Position numbers and translations under genes: made by a program. DNA of 64,000 nt from Osmia lignaria lignaria (lineage: Eukaryota > Arthropoda > Insecta > Hymenoptera > Megachilidae), in NCBI RefSeq assembly GCF_051020975.1, contig NC_135045.1, positions 6,450,501 through 6,514,500 on the forward strand, written 5' to 3'. The notes under the pieces were generated by a model. The model was not told the DNA's origin. It was given only the letters and a program-made list of their open reading frames with translations, and did no database searches. Shown here in pieces: positions 27,601 to 41,154 of this stretch (its first letter is position 1; each line of letters opens with the position of its first letter).

Positions 27601-29928
27601 TTCTCGATGGAATTATTTCATAAACGACTGGTGCAGTGTTTTTGCACTTGATAGACCATCACAGAACCACCGCTTAGACGACACCCTATGTACGCAAAGT
27701 GGATACTCCAGACGGCGTTACGAGGACATGGACGAAGGACGAGAAAAAGAGGACGACATCAAGAGGGTAGCTCGTCCTGGAAAACCACTAGGGACCTGCA
27801 GTTGTTTAACACGAGGCTGTTACTCTCGTCTCGCATTGTTTGCTCGCATAATAATTTACGTGCACACGAGAAAGCTGTTAGAGAAACGTTACCTAGACGA
27901 ATAAGGGAGCGGAAATCCTTCGGCGAGAAGAATGCTCGCAATTAAATGAAAGGGCACCGTGGTAACCCATGAAATAATATCTCAGGCGTTACCAGTGGAC
28001 CATGCGTGTCGTTTTCACTTGTCGTCACCGAAATTCTTCCATCAAGGCAAAGCCTAGGTTCCTGGGTAACGTTTGATGACAGTCTTTCGCGAACACTCCA
28101 ACGAATCACTTGATTATGACATAATAAAAACGCGGTAAGCTATCTTTCGACTACTATAACCGAGGAGAACGTTAAAGCTGCTTTGCAGTTCTCGTTTTGC
28201 TTAATAACACGGAAGCTTGAAAATCGTCTTGCGAGCAGCAAGGGGGTGCAACGAAGCAGAACCGCGTCAGATAAGATAAGAACGAAAAAGCATGAAAGTA
28301 GCTGGTTAAAAAGGGAGAACAAGGGAAAGGACGATGATAATACGTGTAGTCGTGACCAACTTCGACTTCAGAGAGAGAAACTTACGAAAGGTATGAAACT
28401 TCCCCTTTTCTTACTCAATTTTTATTCTCTTCTTGGTACGGCTTAATTACTTTCTTCATTATTTTTGAATGAATTAACCTTACAATGCTACTTATAAGAT
28501 AGTCACAAGGGAAAGAATAAAATATACGAAACGGGTGAATATTCTTGAAGTTTTTAAAATTTTCATGTCGTCGAAGGGTTCAATTTCTCCTAAGGTCCCC
28601 CTTCGACCAGCCCGAGCAATTGAGGAAACTTGAAAGAATTCCAAGTAATCCCCGCGAACACCGTCTGGGCACACCCCCTTTCTTCCACCCTTTTATATTC
28701 GCTCGATTCGCGTAATGCATTCCATTCGCGAGAAGCCATAAGATTTCCACGGTGTCCGTGTTCACGAGCGTTACGTGTCGATACAAGCGCGTGTAGGCTC
28801 GTTTGAATAAAAGATCGTTTTGAGAATCAGCGCGCGACGACCCAGGGGCAAGCTTCCAGCCGGAGCAAAAATCGGGTATCGGCCGATGGTTAATTCATGG
28901 TGGCGAGATCCCAGCAGACGAGGCAACGTAAAAAGAGATCCGAGAGTGATAAAATACATTTCGAAACCGTGCATTCTGTTTTCCCGCCCTCTTCTGCCTA
29001 TTCGCTTCTTTTGTGCCCTCAAATTTCATTGACTTTCTCTTCTTCTTGTTTGATTTAATAATTTTTATATAATATTTATATAAAATTTTGAAATTTGACA
29101 TGGATATCTTGTTGGAGGTATTTCTTTGAAATTACAAACACGACGAATGGATTTACGTCAGTCACGACTTTAGGTAGTAGTCTTGGTTCGTATCCCAGGA
29201 ACGTTTTAGCCGTCACTCCCGTCGAAACAGTCGGACGAAGCGTATCGAGGATGCGTCTCTATTTTCCTGTCTGACGATATCCGAACGTGAATAATATGAC
29301 GTGACGCTCGAGAGCGAGGCGATATCAGGACATTATCATTATTGCAGGATATCGTGGAATAAGTTTCCGTTTTGCATCGACAGATCTGTGTGAGGTGGAA
29401 ATTTTCCGCGGAAGTTCTGCGACGAAACGCCATTAGGGAATCGAAACGGTCGAATACGGGCTCGAGAATCCGAGGGAAAATATTTGCCGGGCCATGAATC
29501 TCGGCAGCTTCCATTTTGCAGCAAGAAGAGGAACGAAGAGGGGAAAACTAGTTTTATCGTGCTACTGTCGCCTTCGGGGAAATTGCATACTCCTTGCCTC
29601 GTTAGTTGTTTTTTTCTTGTTTCGTTTAGGGAAATGACAACTTGATTCGTATGTATTGTTTGGCGGGTGTGTTTGGCATCGACCGGTTCGTATTTTCGTT
29701 TGTTTAGAGGTTTCGTCATTGTTGATTCTTCATGACAGATGAACCGATTCGATGCGAACTAAACTCAACTATTCTAACAGAAGGTGAATTTATTTTATTG
29801 CTTTAACATTTTGAATTCATTTTATAATATGGAAAAAATTAAATAATTGCCGAGAAAATTAAATAATTAAATATTTTTATTATTAAACTTATCAGTCTTT
29901 TATACACTTGATATATTGATTTAGAAAT
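24661..29928 (-). other. Intron downstream of the follistatin-domain exon; no confident gene
   Basis: This is mostly A+T-rich non-coding sequence. It holds one protein-like frame on the minus strand at about 25165-25440 that I could not assign (see findings). A short inverted repeat lies near 26135-26170, where CTACCCTCC faces GGAAGGGTAG. Nothing else rises above background. Confidence 0.5.
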
Positions 29929-29936
29929 GTACTCAC
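29929..29936 (-). other. 5' splice site (donor) of the follistatin-domain exon
   Basis: On the minus strand the last cysteine codon plus one base (TGC A) is followed by GTGAGTAC, a near-consensus donor. Its position one base after a codon matches the phase-1 acceptor on the other side, as expected for a symmetric domain exon. Confidence 0.85.
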
Positions 29937-30146
29937 TGCATGCACCCTCATGGTTGACGCGCGTTGTTCTTCTCTCTAGGCAGCTAGTTTTTTGTAGATG
30001 GCAATGATTAGTGTACGTCACGTTATCAGAGCCGCAGACAGGTTTAGAAGTTGAAGGGCAATCGTCAGGACACTGGCACAAAGGTTTTCCATTTTCCGCC
30101 ACGACACACGTTGCACCCCAAGAACAGTAGGTCTTCTCGCAGGGTT
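29937..30146 (-). CDS. Internal exon encoding one follistatin-like (EGF hairpin + Kazal) module, agrin-like
   Basis: The exon begins two bases into a codon and ends one base into the next, so both flanking introns are phase 1 and the exon can be shuffled or skipped in frame. It holds 69 full codons. Counting from the first full codon (Pro), cysteines sit at 2, 7, 13 and 23 (EGF-like hairpin, with PCEKTYCSWGATC at its start) and at 25, 29, 37, 48, 55 and 69 (Kazal). The Kazal core reads VCGSDNVTYTNHC and keeps the C-x6-Y-x3-C signature. Asn41-Val-Thr is a possible N-glycosylation site. Ten cysteines in this order define the follistatin domain of agrin, follistatin, SPARC and relatives, which are secreted or matrix proteins. 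The CGSD core and tight spacing fit the agrin tandem modules best, but follistatin or another multi-Kazal protein is not excluded. No stop interrupts the frame. The frame runs on past the donor for about 33 codons of non-cysteine sequence, which is taken as intron. There is no start codon or signal peptide here, so this is an internal exon of a larger gene. The domain call is firm; the gene name is inference. Confidence 0.9.
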
Positions 30147-30165
30147 CTGAAACAGAAATAATGAC
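30147..30165 (-). other. 3' splice site (acceptor) of the follistatin-domain exon
   Basis: Read on the minus strand, a pyrimidine-rich tract (TATTTCTGTTTCAG) ends in AG directly before the exon. Just upstream is TTAGTCAT, a plausible branch-point neighbourhood. The site sets the exon start two bases before the Pro-Cys codons that open the domain. Confidence 0.85.
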
Positions 30166-33100
30166 TAACTTTTGAAGAATCTAATTTATATTAAAGTATA
30201 TTGTTCCAATTTATTAATTATTTCGAGTAGTTAGCTGTGAAATATTGAAAAGTGGAGAATGGTGATTAAATTTCCTTAGATGTAAATTCTAGACTCGTGC
30301 AAATATTTTGAATACGTTATTAATACACGAATACTGAAATTCAATATTACTCAACAGTAAAGGAATACTCCGCGTTAAATTTCATATTTTCAGATTTTCC
30401 ATCGAAATCTGTGATTACGGTGTAATAAACAAGCGTGAAACTGGATCCTTCTGATGAAAATTTATCGGACATTTATCGAAAGGTTATCAATAGCACAGGC
30501 TACGTTAAATTAATTTGACCGAGAAGTGGATTGGCCAGTAAATCAAAATTATTCGTGTAACAGAAATTTCGTTTACAAACATATGTAAAATAATCCATTG
30601 TGCATTTTCAGGGTCGATAAACAACAGCTAAAAATGTAAGTACAGGCAAAATGAAATAAATTAAATATCCATTATAAAAAAAAGAAGAAAACAATAAATC
30701 CTCTCGTTGCTGAAATCTTCTTTCTGAAAGCTTAGCAAACTTTTAACCTGATTAAAGTCCTCTCGACATTTCATATCGTTGAAATTAGCATTCATCAATT
30801 ACAAACACGAAAGTTTTCAATTAAATTCAGACAACTTTTGTTTGGCAATTGTGGCTCAGAAATCGGAGCGAATTCGCAGAGAAACAAACACCATTGTCTT
30901 TGTCCTAAGTCGTGGATTCCAGGAAACTCGGTACCGTTGCAAAGCTTACGTTCAAGAATTAACCAACCGACGAGAAATCAACGACGATGCTTTCAATAAA
31001 ACATTCATTCTTCGCGGTTCTGTCATTCAACGTTCGCGCTTCAAACGCAAGTCACTTTCCAGAAAACAGCTAGAATTTCCGGAGCTTTCTTCGTCGTAGC
31101 TTTCTCGAGTAGTTTGACCCCGTCAAATCTCAGTTCCTTTGATTCTTATATTTTTTTCTTAGAAAAAGCAATTCGGCCTTGGTTTCAATTAAAAGCATAC
31201 TAATTTAATTTCTACGCAAGTCCTAGTCTTAAAATTGATCTTCTGACCTTCGATACCTCGGCCACAATTGATAAACGATAATTTCAAACTGCAATCAAAA
31301 TTTCGACTCGGTTGTTCTTTTAACGAAGTTTGTAAAACGTTCTTAACCGGAAACGAAGGGACGTTGGTGAAGTTTGACGAAGCGAGGACGGAGGGGGGAG
31401 GGGCCACAGGAGGAAAGAAACTTTCCGAAGTGAATTACTGCAACGTCGAGAGCGGAAATTCGTGTTTCGAGAGCTTTGTAGTTCTTACGCCGGCGGAGAC
31501 AGTCGATAAGAAAACACCAATTAAAGGGAGCCGTTCGACGAAAATAATTAGCTTCAGCCGATCAACGCCGGGGAAAGGAATTTCCCGGCAGAACGACCAC
31601 GTCACCGACCTCTCCCTTTTTTCCACGACGACGTCTTTTTTCACCCTCGACCGTCGGCCAGGAGAGATTCGAGGAAGCGCAATCAATTTTCCGGGAAAGT
31701 TGGCTTCACCCCGAAAGAAGGCCGCCGGGTAACCTCAACGGATAATCCGAGCAGCCTGGTCATTAATATGGTGGACAAGTTGATCCCTCGTGAAAAAATC
31801 ACCCGACTCCTCTAGCCTCTCGTCTCGATCGTTGGGGAGCCTTCTTCTTCTTATCCCTTGGACTTTCAACGGGCCAAATTCCTCGTCGAACGAGGGTGTG
31901 GTTGACCGGCTTCACCTTGCCACGTGATATAGAAAAGGGTTCTGTTGCAATAGGTAAAAAATTGTCATGTATGCAATTTCTTTGATACTGCAATTATCTG
32001 TGTAAAAATAAGGAGATTTCGTTTTACAATTTTGAACTTTCCTGTGACATTAGTGACGTTGAGAATTCAATATGAATTCAAGTAATTTTTACAACATCTC
32101 CCAAAGCGAGATTTTAGAATGTTAGAACAGGTTGACAAACAGACGTTTTTATCTTTCGACGATTCCTTTTCTTTGCGCCAATTGACGGACATTTGGGACA
32201 AGATCCCAGATCTGTGGTTTTCCTGTCATCCAAACGAAAGCCTTCCAGGCGAGTCGTGGTTCAAAGTGTTCTCCAGAGTAACGTCTCAATGCTGTCCTTT
32301 TTCTCTGGGACGAAGCGGATTTTTCTAATATTTCATGGCTTGAAGGGTGAACACAAGGGCGGAGGGTGACTTCTTGGGGAACGACCTCCTTTGCGTGAAT
32401 TGTATTCGGAGTGGAGGGACTAAATGGGTCACGTCGTGAATGGATTTGTGCAGCACGATTTCGACAAGTTGGTGACAATTACTAAAATCATTGGAAAAAT
32501 CTAGAGACTAAGCACAACTTACGTAATCTGAATCTTCCTAATCCAGCTTGCGATTTAGAATCATTCAAACTCGAAAGCTTTAATGTTATTTTTCAATTTT
32601 TTTATCTCTTTCCTGTCGATAATCATTCGATTACATTCGACACCATCGGTCATCGAGACCGCAGTATCAGTCAACGTGTTAATCAATTTGAAACAATCGC
32701 AAATAACAGGCTGGTATCCCGAATGAGCAGTGACGGAAAATATTTGCAGATTTTCGAAAAAAAAAAAAAAAGAAGGAAAAAGTGTTTCCTGCGGAAAATC
32801 CTGTTGAACTCAGTGAAACGTGTAAACGGGACGTTGAATGCAACGCTAATTGGATGCTCGTAGTTTCTGCTGTCGATTCAAATGGCCGGTGTAACGCAAT
32901 TGCGCTCGTTTTTTCGATTAGCGTGGAAACAAATCACCGACGTAATAAATACGTTTCACTTTCGCTGGTTTCATCGTTAAAAGAACTCGCTGGACCGTGT
33001 CTGCATCAGTTTCGGGATGTCTATCAATTTTCCATTAAATCGAGTTGTTTCCTATCGGACGCTCGTTAAGAAACTACCGAATCATGCGTGTGATTTAAAA

Positions 33101-33497
33101 TTTATATTTTTAATCCGTGTTTGAACTCGTCAATTTCTTGTTGCAACATTCGATAGAATAATCACAGTTATTATTCAAAATTCAAGATAAAGATTCAGGA
33201 CGTTGATGTTCGAGGATGACACGAGGGAATCGTTGAAAAATTAATTGTTTTATATTTCGTTGATTCTGCAGGAATTCGTTTAAGCTTGACGATGCGATGT
33301 GCACGAAATACATATCGCTCGAAGATCTTCGTCCGCCTTCTTCGGGCCATAGATATTCCGGGAATGGGGTTAGCTCCTTTCTTGCCATACACGCTGATGC
33401 AATCGCCGTGGTACGATCCATATTTCACGTAGTTTATAACAGCAGAGAAGGGAGTGGGAGGGGGCACTTTACTATGTTACGGTAAACAGCTGCACGT
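30166..33497 (-). other. Intron upstream of the follistatin-domain exon; no coding signal recognised
   Basis: This is A+T-rich sequence with moderate CpG, and by position it is intron on the upstream side of the minus-strand exon. The open frames in it (for example around 30779-31099 and 31268-31732 on the plus strand) have no recognisable domain, and their residues look like random translation. A run of A at about 32758-32771 is the only simple-sequence feature seen. Confidence 0.6.
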
Positions 33498-33540
33498 TAA
33501 GTAGTAACGTGCCGCTTATAGTCAGCCAGTAGTAAGGGTC
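33498..33540 (+). repeat. Minisatellite locus 4, about 1.4 units
   Basis: The sequence TTAAGTAGTAACG, then CTTATAGTCAGCC, then AGTAGTAAGGGTC follows the pattern of the ~30-bp family found further left in the window, on the same strand. It is short and degenerate, so its membership is likely but not certain. Confidence 0.45.
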
Positions 33541-36500
33541 AACGCTCGCCGCATTCGATCCCGTCCTACACTGCCTTCGTGCTAACGCTTGCGGTTCTTT
33601 CTCCGCTCTTTTTCTTTTCTTCCCGACCTTCTTTCGTGCTGCTTCTCGTCGCCGTAAGCGAAAGTAGAACGAGGCAGTGGGAAGAAAACGAACGTAAACG
33701 TCAATTGATGAAAGCATATTGTTTTTGTCGGACGTGATTATCCTATTGAATCGTAGGGAGAGTATAGTAAGAGAATAGTAAAATCTGGCTCAATCGAGAC
33801 CCAAATTTACAAAACATATACAAGAATATTAATCTAAAGTTAAATGTATAATTTTTAAATAAATCTGTTTCATTTATTCAAAATGGTATAAAATAAAAAA
33901 TTAAATGAATATTTAGGCTCTCTCCATGGTCCGTCGTCCAAAGGTTAATCATTGAAAGATGCGGCTAAGCGTATTCATTCATTGTGAAATAATTCATCAT
34001 ACGAAATGGGTCGGAAGGGTTTGTTGTTCATAAAAGCGTGAAATTCAAGGAGAATGATGGCGGGATTTCCATGGTGTTTACGGTAGTATCCGTCGTAGGG
34101 ATGAAGAAGGAATCGCGAACGAGCTCGTTCGACAATCGACGCTCTTTAACAACGGCCATTACCTGCCCATACGACGTGGACCTCCCGTGTATCGTCCTTT
34201 ACGATCGTTTTAAACTACCACTACGTTCGCATAACGTCGACAGTGCATAACTGAGCACTCGTATCGTGATAAGAACGCAGAAGATAACAGTATGTAAAGG
34301 TAATTCTGAGCCACCCTTACAGTTGAGATTTTAGTAACCGATAACGTGCTAATTCTTCCCAACCATCCCCCCCGAAACGGTTGAATATGTTTCGTGTACA
34401 GGCCATTAGTAGTGGCGTTTAATTAAATAACATTTTAACGTGAAATTAATAAATAAGCACGCCACGCTCGGCTAATGACGTAAATAAACATGGTTGTTGT
34501 TGAAATATTCCATTATTAAGGTCGCGATAATAATTCATCGAAATCGGTAAACAGAGAGCACTGCGAACGAAATTATTAGTTAAATCAATTAAATTCAGAA
34601 TAGTTCGAATAATAATAGAAAATATTTAGACGCGTCAGCGGAACGTTGCATAAGTGAAAACTATAAATAATTTTTATCAGGTTGTTCCGGATCTATGCTA
34701 TTTATGGCAACGAATTTTGGAGATTCAGCGGTGTAGATATAGTGAATTATTGTCGTGTTAAACTTTTCATAGAATGTTGATTAATTTCTGATACACGTGG
34801 AGCACTTGTGTTCCCGACGCATTCGAGTATCGATCCGGTGTGTATCTTAATAAAATTGCAAGTGACACGCGAGCATGATCCACAGAATTTAATTAAAAAT
34901 TATCCGTGTCACGAATCTCTGAAACAAAGAAATTCCTGTTGACGACACACTAAAACACGACATTGTATATTCTTTTTTTTTCTGTTATCAACGTCGACGG
35001 TACGGAGTTAGGTGTTTTGCGAAACGTTATCGTGTCACGAAACGTAATTCGGATTTTTGCATAGTTACTGTCAGCTCTCGTGTCAGCAGGCGAATAAAGC
35101 AACTCGTATCCGAGGGAAAGAAAGGTGATCGCGTGAAAGGAACCATCCTTTCGGTTGTTCGATTCGAGGTAGCGACGGTTTCTTGCGGCTGGTTCGCATT
35201 TTCTTGACGACTCGATCATCCGTCATGATCCATCTTGCTTGTCTATCGAACGGGACAGGTACGTTTCTTCAGAAAAGTCGTCGGATCGCGTACGTGTACG
35301 TGTACCGGAAGAGTAATGGCCATCGAACCAACCGCGTCAGCTGGGAGGCATTAGTAACCGCTAATCCATAGTGCATTATTGGATCGGAATTAACATGCAG
35401 AAATTTGACAGGATTATGCAAGGTGCACTGAGGACTAAAGCGATATCAACGTTTCACGATTCTAGCTTTGAATTATGCTAAAAATCAGAAACTATTCTCT
35501 TTCATCAAACCATTAATAAACTTACTTATTTAAAGTTACTTAATTTATAAATCTTTTTAAATCGGATTTTTCAAATTATAGAAGTTCTCTAATCTCGCCC
35601 TGGTACACGATACACTAAAATTTCAACTTCCAACTTAGTCGCAAGGTAACACGCTACGTGAATACAAATTATTCGAATAAGTTCTACTAATTACTCGCGT
35701 TGCCCGTTCGCCGAGGACATCGCGTTTTTCTCCTCTCACCGTTTCCGCGTACCACGAAATTACCATTGTCCAAGGGAAGTTGACGTTAACGAGATAATAA
35801 GTGAAATACCGCGACTTCGTGATGGTAAACGCGTTCACGAAACTACGGGTGATTAATAAGGAAAGTTAAGGAATAAGGAAAGTGTGAATTTATGTTTTGT
35901 GGGTGGCGAACAATTTTCTATTCTTATGACAGGATGGAAATGGAACACACTATTTTATTTCATTCTCTGTTATATTAAATGAAATATATTTAAGAGGTAG
36001 TGTACGAAGTCGTCACGGAAACTGAACAAGATAATTATCCTTTCGATTCGACTCGTTCCACCATTTCTCTACATTACCCTCCATTCTCTCGACGATCTTT
36101 TACCCCAGTTTCTTTCGAAGATTCGCCCGTTTCTTCGGAGGGAAACCGATTCCTTTGATCAGGGAAACAGAGCCGACGGGGGAACTTCTCATCGAGCGCA
36201 TTCGACAGACAGCAGAAACGATTCCTTTCATCGATGAAACCGGAGAGGATCATTTATTAGCTTTAAATCTTCCCTCGGTTTCCGCGCTGCGAGCAATTAT
36301 CCGACTCGAATGGGCCATTTACGAGTTGTTATACCGTTAATGATTCGATTTAAATAAGAGACCAGAGGCAGAAGCCTTTTTCCTTTAGCCTCTCGTCTAA
36401 TTGTTGTCGAGAGGCAGAAATTGGGTCACGGGATTCATTCGTTGTTGCGTTGATTCAACCGTCAGAAAAGGATCCTTGTCTCTTTCTCTTCAACTCTACC

Positions 36501-39500
36501 GTAACGCATAGTTTTCAAATCTGTTTAAACATTGATTTCCGACAATAATCGCAATTCCCCGTTTAGCAAAGCTCGAATTGGAACGAGCTGACGTCAATAA
36601 TCGGAGATGTGGAATCTAGTCCAAATCGAAGCTCGTTGGACGTGTAATTTTAAGATGGACATTCGTGGTATGTTCATGTCGAAGTTATTCAGGCTTCGAG
36701 TTCCAATCTTGAACGCTAAATAAGGACAATCATTTCAGATTCGTCTGGAAGTCGAGCACCTGATTCTAAACTGGGCTTCTTGTCTTTATTTTTCTATTAT
36801 TTTACAAACTGCAGTACTGGCTTAAATTGGATTCGCTGGAAAATTGAATCCAAATTACGAGTTTAAATTGAAAAGTCACGGGATCGTATTTCAAATAATT
36901 GCCACCACTTAAGAGTTCATTGTGAAAGGTATCAACGATATTATTTTTTCAAATCCTTTGAATACAAACTGAAGAGAGCATCATTGAGGAAAATTTCGAT
37001 GGAGTAAACGATTCACCGAAAGCAGACGGAACATAGACAGGGAATCCTCTGTAATTACAAGATAGGGAGAAGAAACATTCTGGCAAAAACGTTCGAAGGT
37101 AATGCTCGGTTCGAAACTGGCCGCTTAATGACGCTACTAGCCGAGGTTGAAACTCGCTCGCAATCCAGTTATGACATTCTAAAGCCTGGACGTTAAGGCG
37201 CGAGAACGAGGGAAACAAAGAAGGGGGTTACGAAGGGGGTACAGAAGGTCTGTGTATCGTAAAAACGGTCGGAGCCTCGTGGCAACTTCCTTTCTAGCAT
37301 TTCAGTCGGCATTAATCCTTCATGGTCGTATAAAGAAGGTCTCTTCAGGCCAGGCCAAGCCGGGCTAAAGAAGGGGCTAAAGTGGAAAGGGGATGAAAAA
37401 GCCCTGAGCCCGGCCAACGATGCCGCTCCAAGTTTAATCGTTTTTAAAAACTCCTCGAGACGAGGCGGCCTCATGAAATTATCCTTCGAGGAGAGATTGC
37501 TAGATATCCTTGTCTCCTGTTCCCTGTCTTCCATGATAATCAGTCTGTGTGCTTCGACTGTAAAGTCGGGTTAATTACTCGCAAGTGACACTCGCATTCC
37601 TTTCCCTGCTCTCGTTGGAACTTGATCATTTAACCCTGTTCGCTCTTCAATTAAAAAATGTCCACTCTTCGTAGAATAATAATCACCAGTCAATGGAATA
37701 GAATTTTATAAAAATAATCTAGTGGGAAAGAAACATAAGAATTCCGAATTTTCTACGATTCTTCACGAAGAATATCTTCAAGCTGTTTTAAAGTTGTTTC
37801 ATGTGAGAAGTTATTTCATTCTACTTTCAAACTGTCCAACTTGATTTCATGTTTCTACGTTATCTTTACCAAGTGATAATCTTTTCGTAGACTTTATTGC
37901 GTGCTGAATCACATTTCAGGATAAGTTTGCTTAAATTCAGGAACAACGTAGCTGAATTACCGAGTAAGGTTATATAGTTAATTATCACGGACGGTTCTAT
38001 TTACGTTAATTACTTTGGTAGAGGGAAGGTGCAACAGTGATCGATGCACAACGAGTCGTAATTAGTGTACATACACGTGCACACGAAAGGACGTGTAGAT
38101 TTTCACCGGCATACCATTGTGGAAACTAGGAAACCAAACCCGCGCGTACAGAACCCATCAAGAATAACTATGCAACCTCGAGAGCTTGCAAATAGAATTC
38201 ACTATTGCCAAGAATAATTCACTATCGCCAGAGAGCCTTGAAGAAACAAAGGAATTGTAGAATTTCCAAGAATTCAAGTAAATGTATCACCATATTATCT
38301 TCGCGATCAGTCTTCGTTCCTGTTTCGTATCACAAAGCAAAGTACTCACAGACGGTGGAGAAGAAAAATTGCACGATAATTTCCAATAGATCGTAAGAAA
38401 CGAATACTCTAGGACGACGTTCAAACGGTTAAACGATGGTACGCTTGAAACTCTTGGAAACTTTCATGCGGCGCATTCTACGAAGAAATAACCGAGAGAA
38501 AACGGCAAGGCAACCTACATATTTGCGGGACGAAGAAAACCAGACTCGGTACGGTTCACCGCGATGCTCGCGAGGCATCTTCCGCTTTATGCAGCCGCCC
38601 CGGAAAGGGCAGACGAGAGGAAGAATTTCGATACCTTGGAGCGTTACTTTCAAAGCGGTTTATAAAGGTATACAAACACGAGAGAGGAAGCTTTTCTGTA
38701 ACGTTTGAGACGATATTTCTGTCGTATCCTGTTGGTCGTATGCACGGTAACGTAGAGAAACGTGGATGACTTCGAAACAACCGACAGCGAGACGTTAATT
38801 TACGCGTACAAGCGTTCTATGTACTCTCGTCTCGTTCGACCCGGATGCTATCCAGATGTCCCACATGACACGCCGAAGCTGCAACACCAGCGCAACCACC
38901 ACGGTGACGTCGTTCTAGGAACTTGGCAACCAGTCCTAATTACCAATTCGATCGGCCAAGATCTGATACGCTGCTATTAAGACAGACATCCTATTGATCT
39001 GGCTGTGTGTTTAGTATTTAACCCGTAGACAAGTGGATGCTGGGTCATTTGAGACTTAACTTTATTATCCGAGAGTTATCCGAGTTTTCTAGGAAAAGAT
39101 CCTAAAAAAAGAATTGATAATTCATCATTAAGTAGCGATGCCAACGATAAAAATCAGGTATACTGTCTGCAAAGCAATAAAACTCAAACATTTGCTCGGT
39201 CAACGAGCCTTTTCCCCTTTGGAGGGAAGGGTTAGGTAAAAGCCACGAGTTGGTTAGGATAGGTCAACTCAGGTCGATCGGACCGTGTACGGCAGTCTGC
39301 GTTTTACGATGGCGGCGCGACAGTGGTTGCCGGTCGACAGGGTGGGAGGGGTTGAAGGTGGTTCGCAGAACCGCAACCTCACTCTCCGCAATTACAATGC
39401 TAATTCCGCGTACACGGCTCTATGGTTAATCGTCGCGCGATTTTCTTTGCGCTTAAGCCACCGGGCTTCGCGCGATTATCGCATTCCCATCCGTGAAACG

Positions 39501-41154
39501 CGTGCACGCAACACCTGTCCCTTAAAATTCCGGGACAAACACCCCTAACGAGCGTGAAACAAACCCATCTCGCCTGCTGCGGTGCGGATAGGGTGTGACG
39601 GTGACGATTCGCTGGCAGATTTAATGATCAAAATTGGTTCGCTTGAAATTTGGGTGAATTTAAATATTTTTCAGCTTGATAAAATGTAAAGAATTTTTTA
39701 AAATAGTCAGAAAACTTTCTAAATTTTCTAGAAAATATGCATCAACTATACATTATCCTTATTTCCCAGTAATCGTTATCGTTACCAGGAGTCCTGCTGT
39801 TTCTTTCGTTCTGCAACATTGTCTGCTAACACCTCGTTACAACAATGCAACGTGACGACTCCCGTTAGATAACAACGTGCTTTAAGTGATAAGTTCCACG
39901 AAACAGGTGCCTTTGTGTTGTATTCCTTCAAGGCACACGATCAACGAACGTCTCCCGTTGCGTAATGTAACAACAGAAGTGTATATTCGTCGATCGATAG
40001 CTTTGACGGAAGAAAAATATCGGTACGCGGGCAACGTCGTAACAGAGGGACGTGAAACGCCTAATTAATTAATCGTGGGTTAGACGTAACCTATCCGTGC
40101 GATTATGTAACGGCTGACAGCCAACGGGATAGCGCAATTATACCGGTAGCGGAATATTCAATTGGATATCTAACTCGCTAATAATCGACACGACGGTATT
40201 AACGGAGCGTGGAATATCGATGGCCGTACTAATTTCGTGTAACACGACGCTCGCGAAGAAGGATCCCTGAGATTTCCCATGGAAAATTAATATCCCACCA
40301 TTCAGCCGATTCAGAGATTTCTTACTTATTCAGCATTTCAGCTCGATACTTAACCGAATCTCGTTGCGACGAGGAGTTGTTAAAGATAAACAAGATTAGT
40401 CCGGAGCACTTTGTTCCCTCGGTTGGATATTCTGAGACAGTCTATGGAGAATCTAATACATTGATTTATTGGACAGAGAAACGGTACCTTTATTCAAGGA
40501 ACATTCTCTGTTCCGGCTGCACGAATGAGCTGTTCTTTAATTTGGAAGATCGATACTGTACAATAGACTGTCGAATTGCTGAAATATTCAGTCGTCATTG
40601 GACTAAATTAAATCGGAAAATCGAAAGGGCGTTATCCATTCAAGTTGAATTGTAAATAGTCTGCGATCTAGTATCCTAGGCATAGTGTCTCTTGACACCT
40701 GGGTCGATGATATCGGTTTTCAAGTCTACGCGGTGGGTATCGGCTTGCACGACCTCGTGGTCATCGTTATCGACTTCCGGGAGTCAGCAGGTGGCTGCTA
40801 CCAGATCGTATCGTGGGATGTTCATCAATGTTTGCCACCGTCGCGTCGCCAGAAATTATCGGTGTCGATCTTACACACTTCGCCTGGTTCTGATTTTTAA
40901 ATATGGTTTCATACCCTTGTTCTCTTTAAATTCTAAATCATCGATCACTGACATCTGAACGAGGGTGAATTATGTCAAGATAATGAATTACTCAATTTTC
41001 TATAACACTGAAATTAGACGAAGCTTCAGATGTTTGGACAATTTTTCTGAGAAAATCTTACCTAACCGAAGGCAAAATCTATACTTGCTTTTTAATAAGA
41101 CCCGGAAATGACAGCTTTCAGGCTTTCCATCATCTGGAACTCTCACCACGAACC
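33541..41154. other. Non-coding DNA; no supported gene
   Basis: Only short unassigned frames are present. Two small neighbouring hairpins lie near 39195-39230 (GCTCG facing CGAGC, then TTCCC facing GGGAA), followed by two GGTTAGG words. A G+C-richer open frame at 40685-40900 is noted in findings. No repeat array or mobile element was recognised. Confidence 0.5.

Noticed and set aside
36065..36340. Plus-strand frame with charged, protein-like residues ending at 36340
   Set aside because: No ATG, no recognised family and no convincing splice sites; kept out as probable chance.
39225..39270. Two GGTTAGG words resembling the insect telomere repeat TTAGG
   Set aside because: Only two isolated words 27-30 bases apart, not a tandem array.
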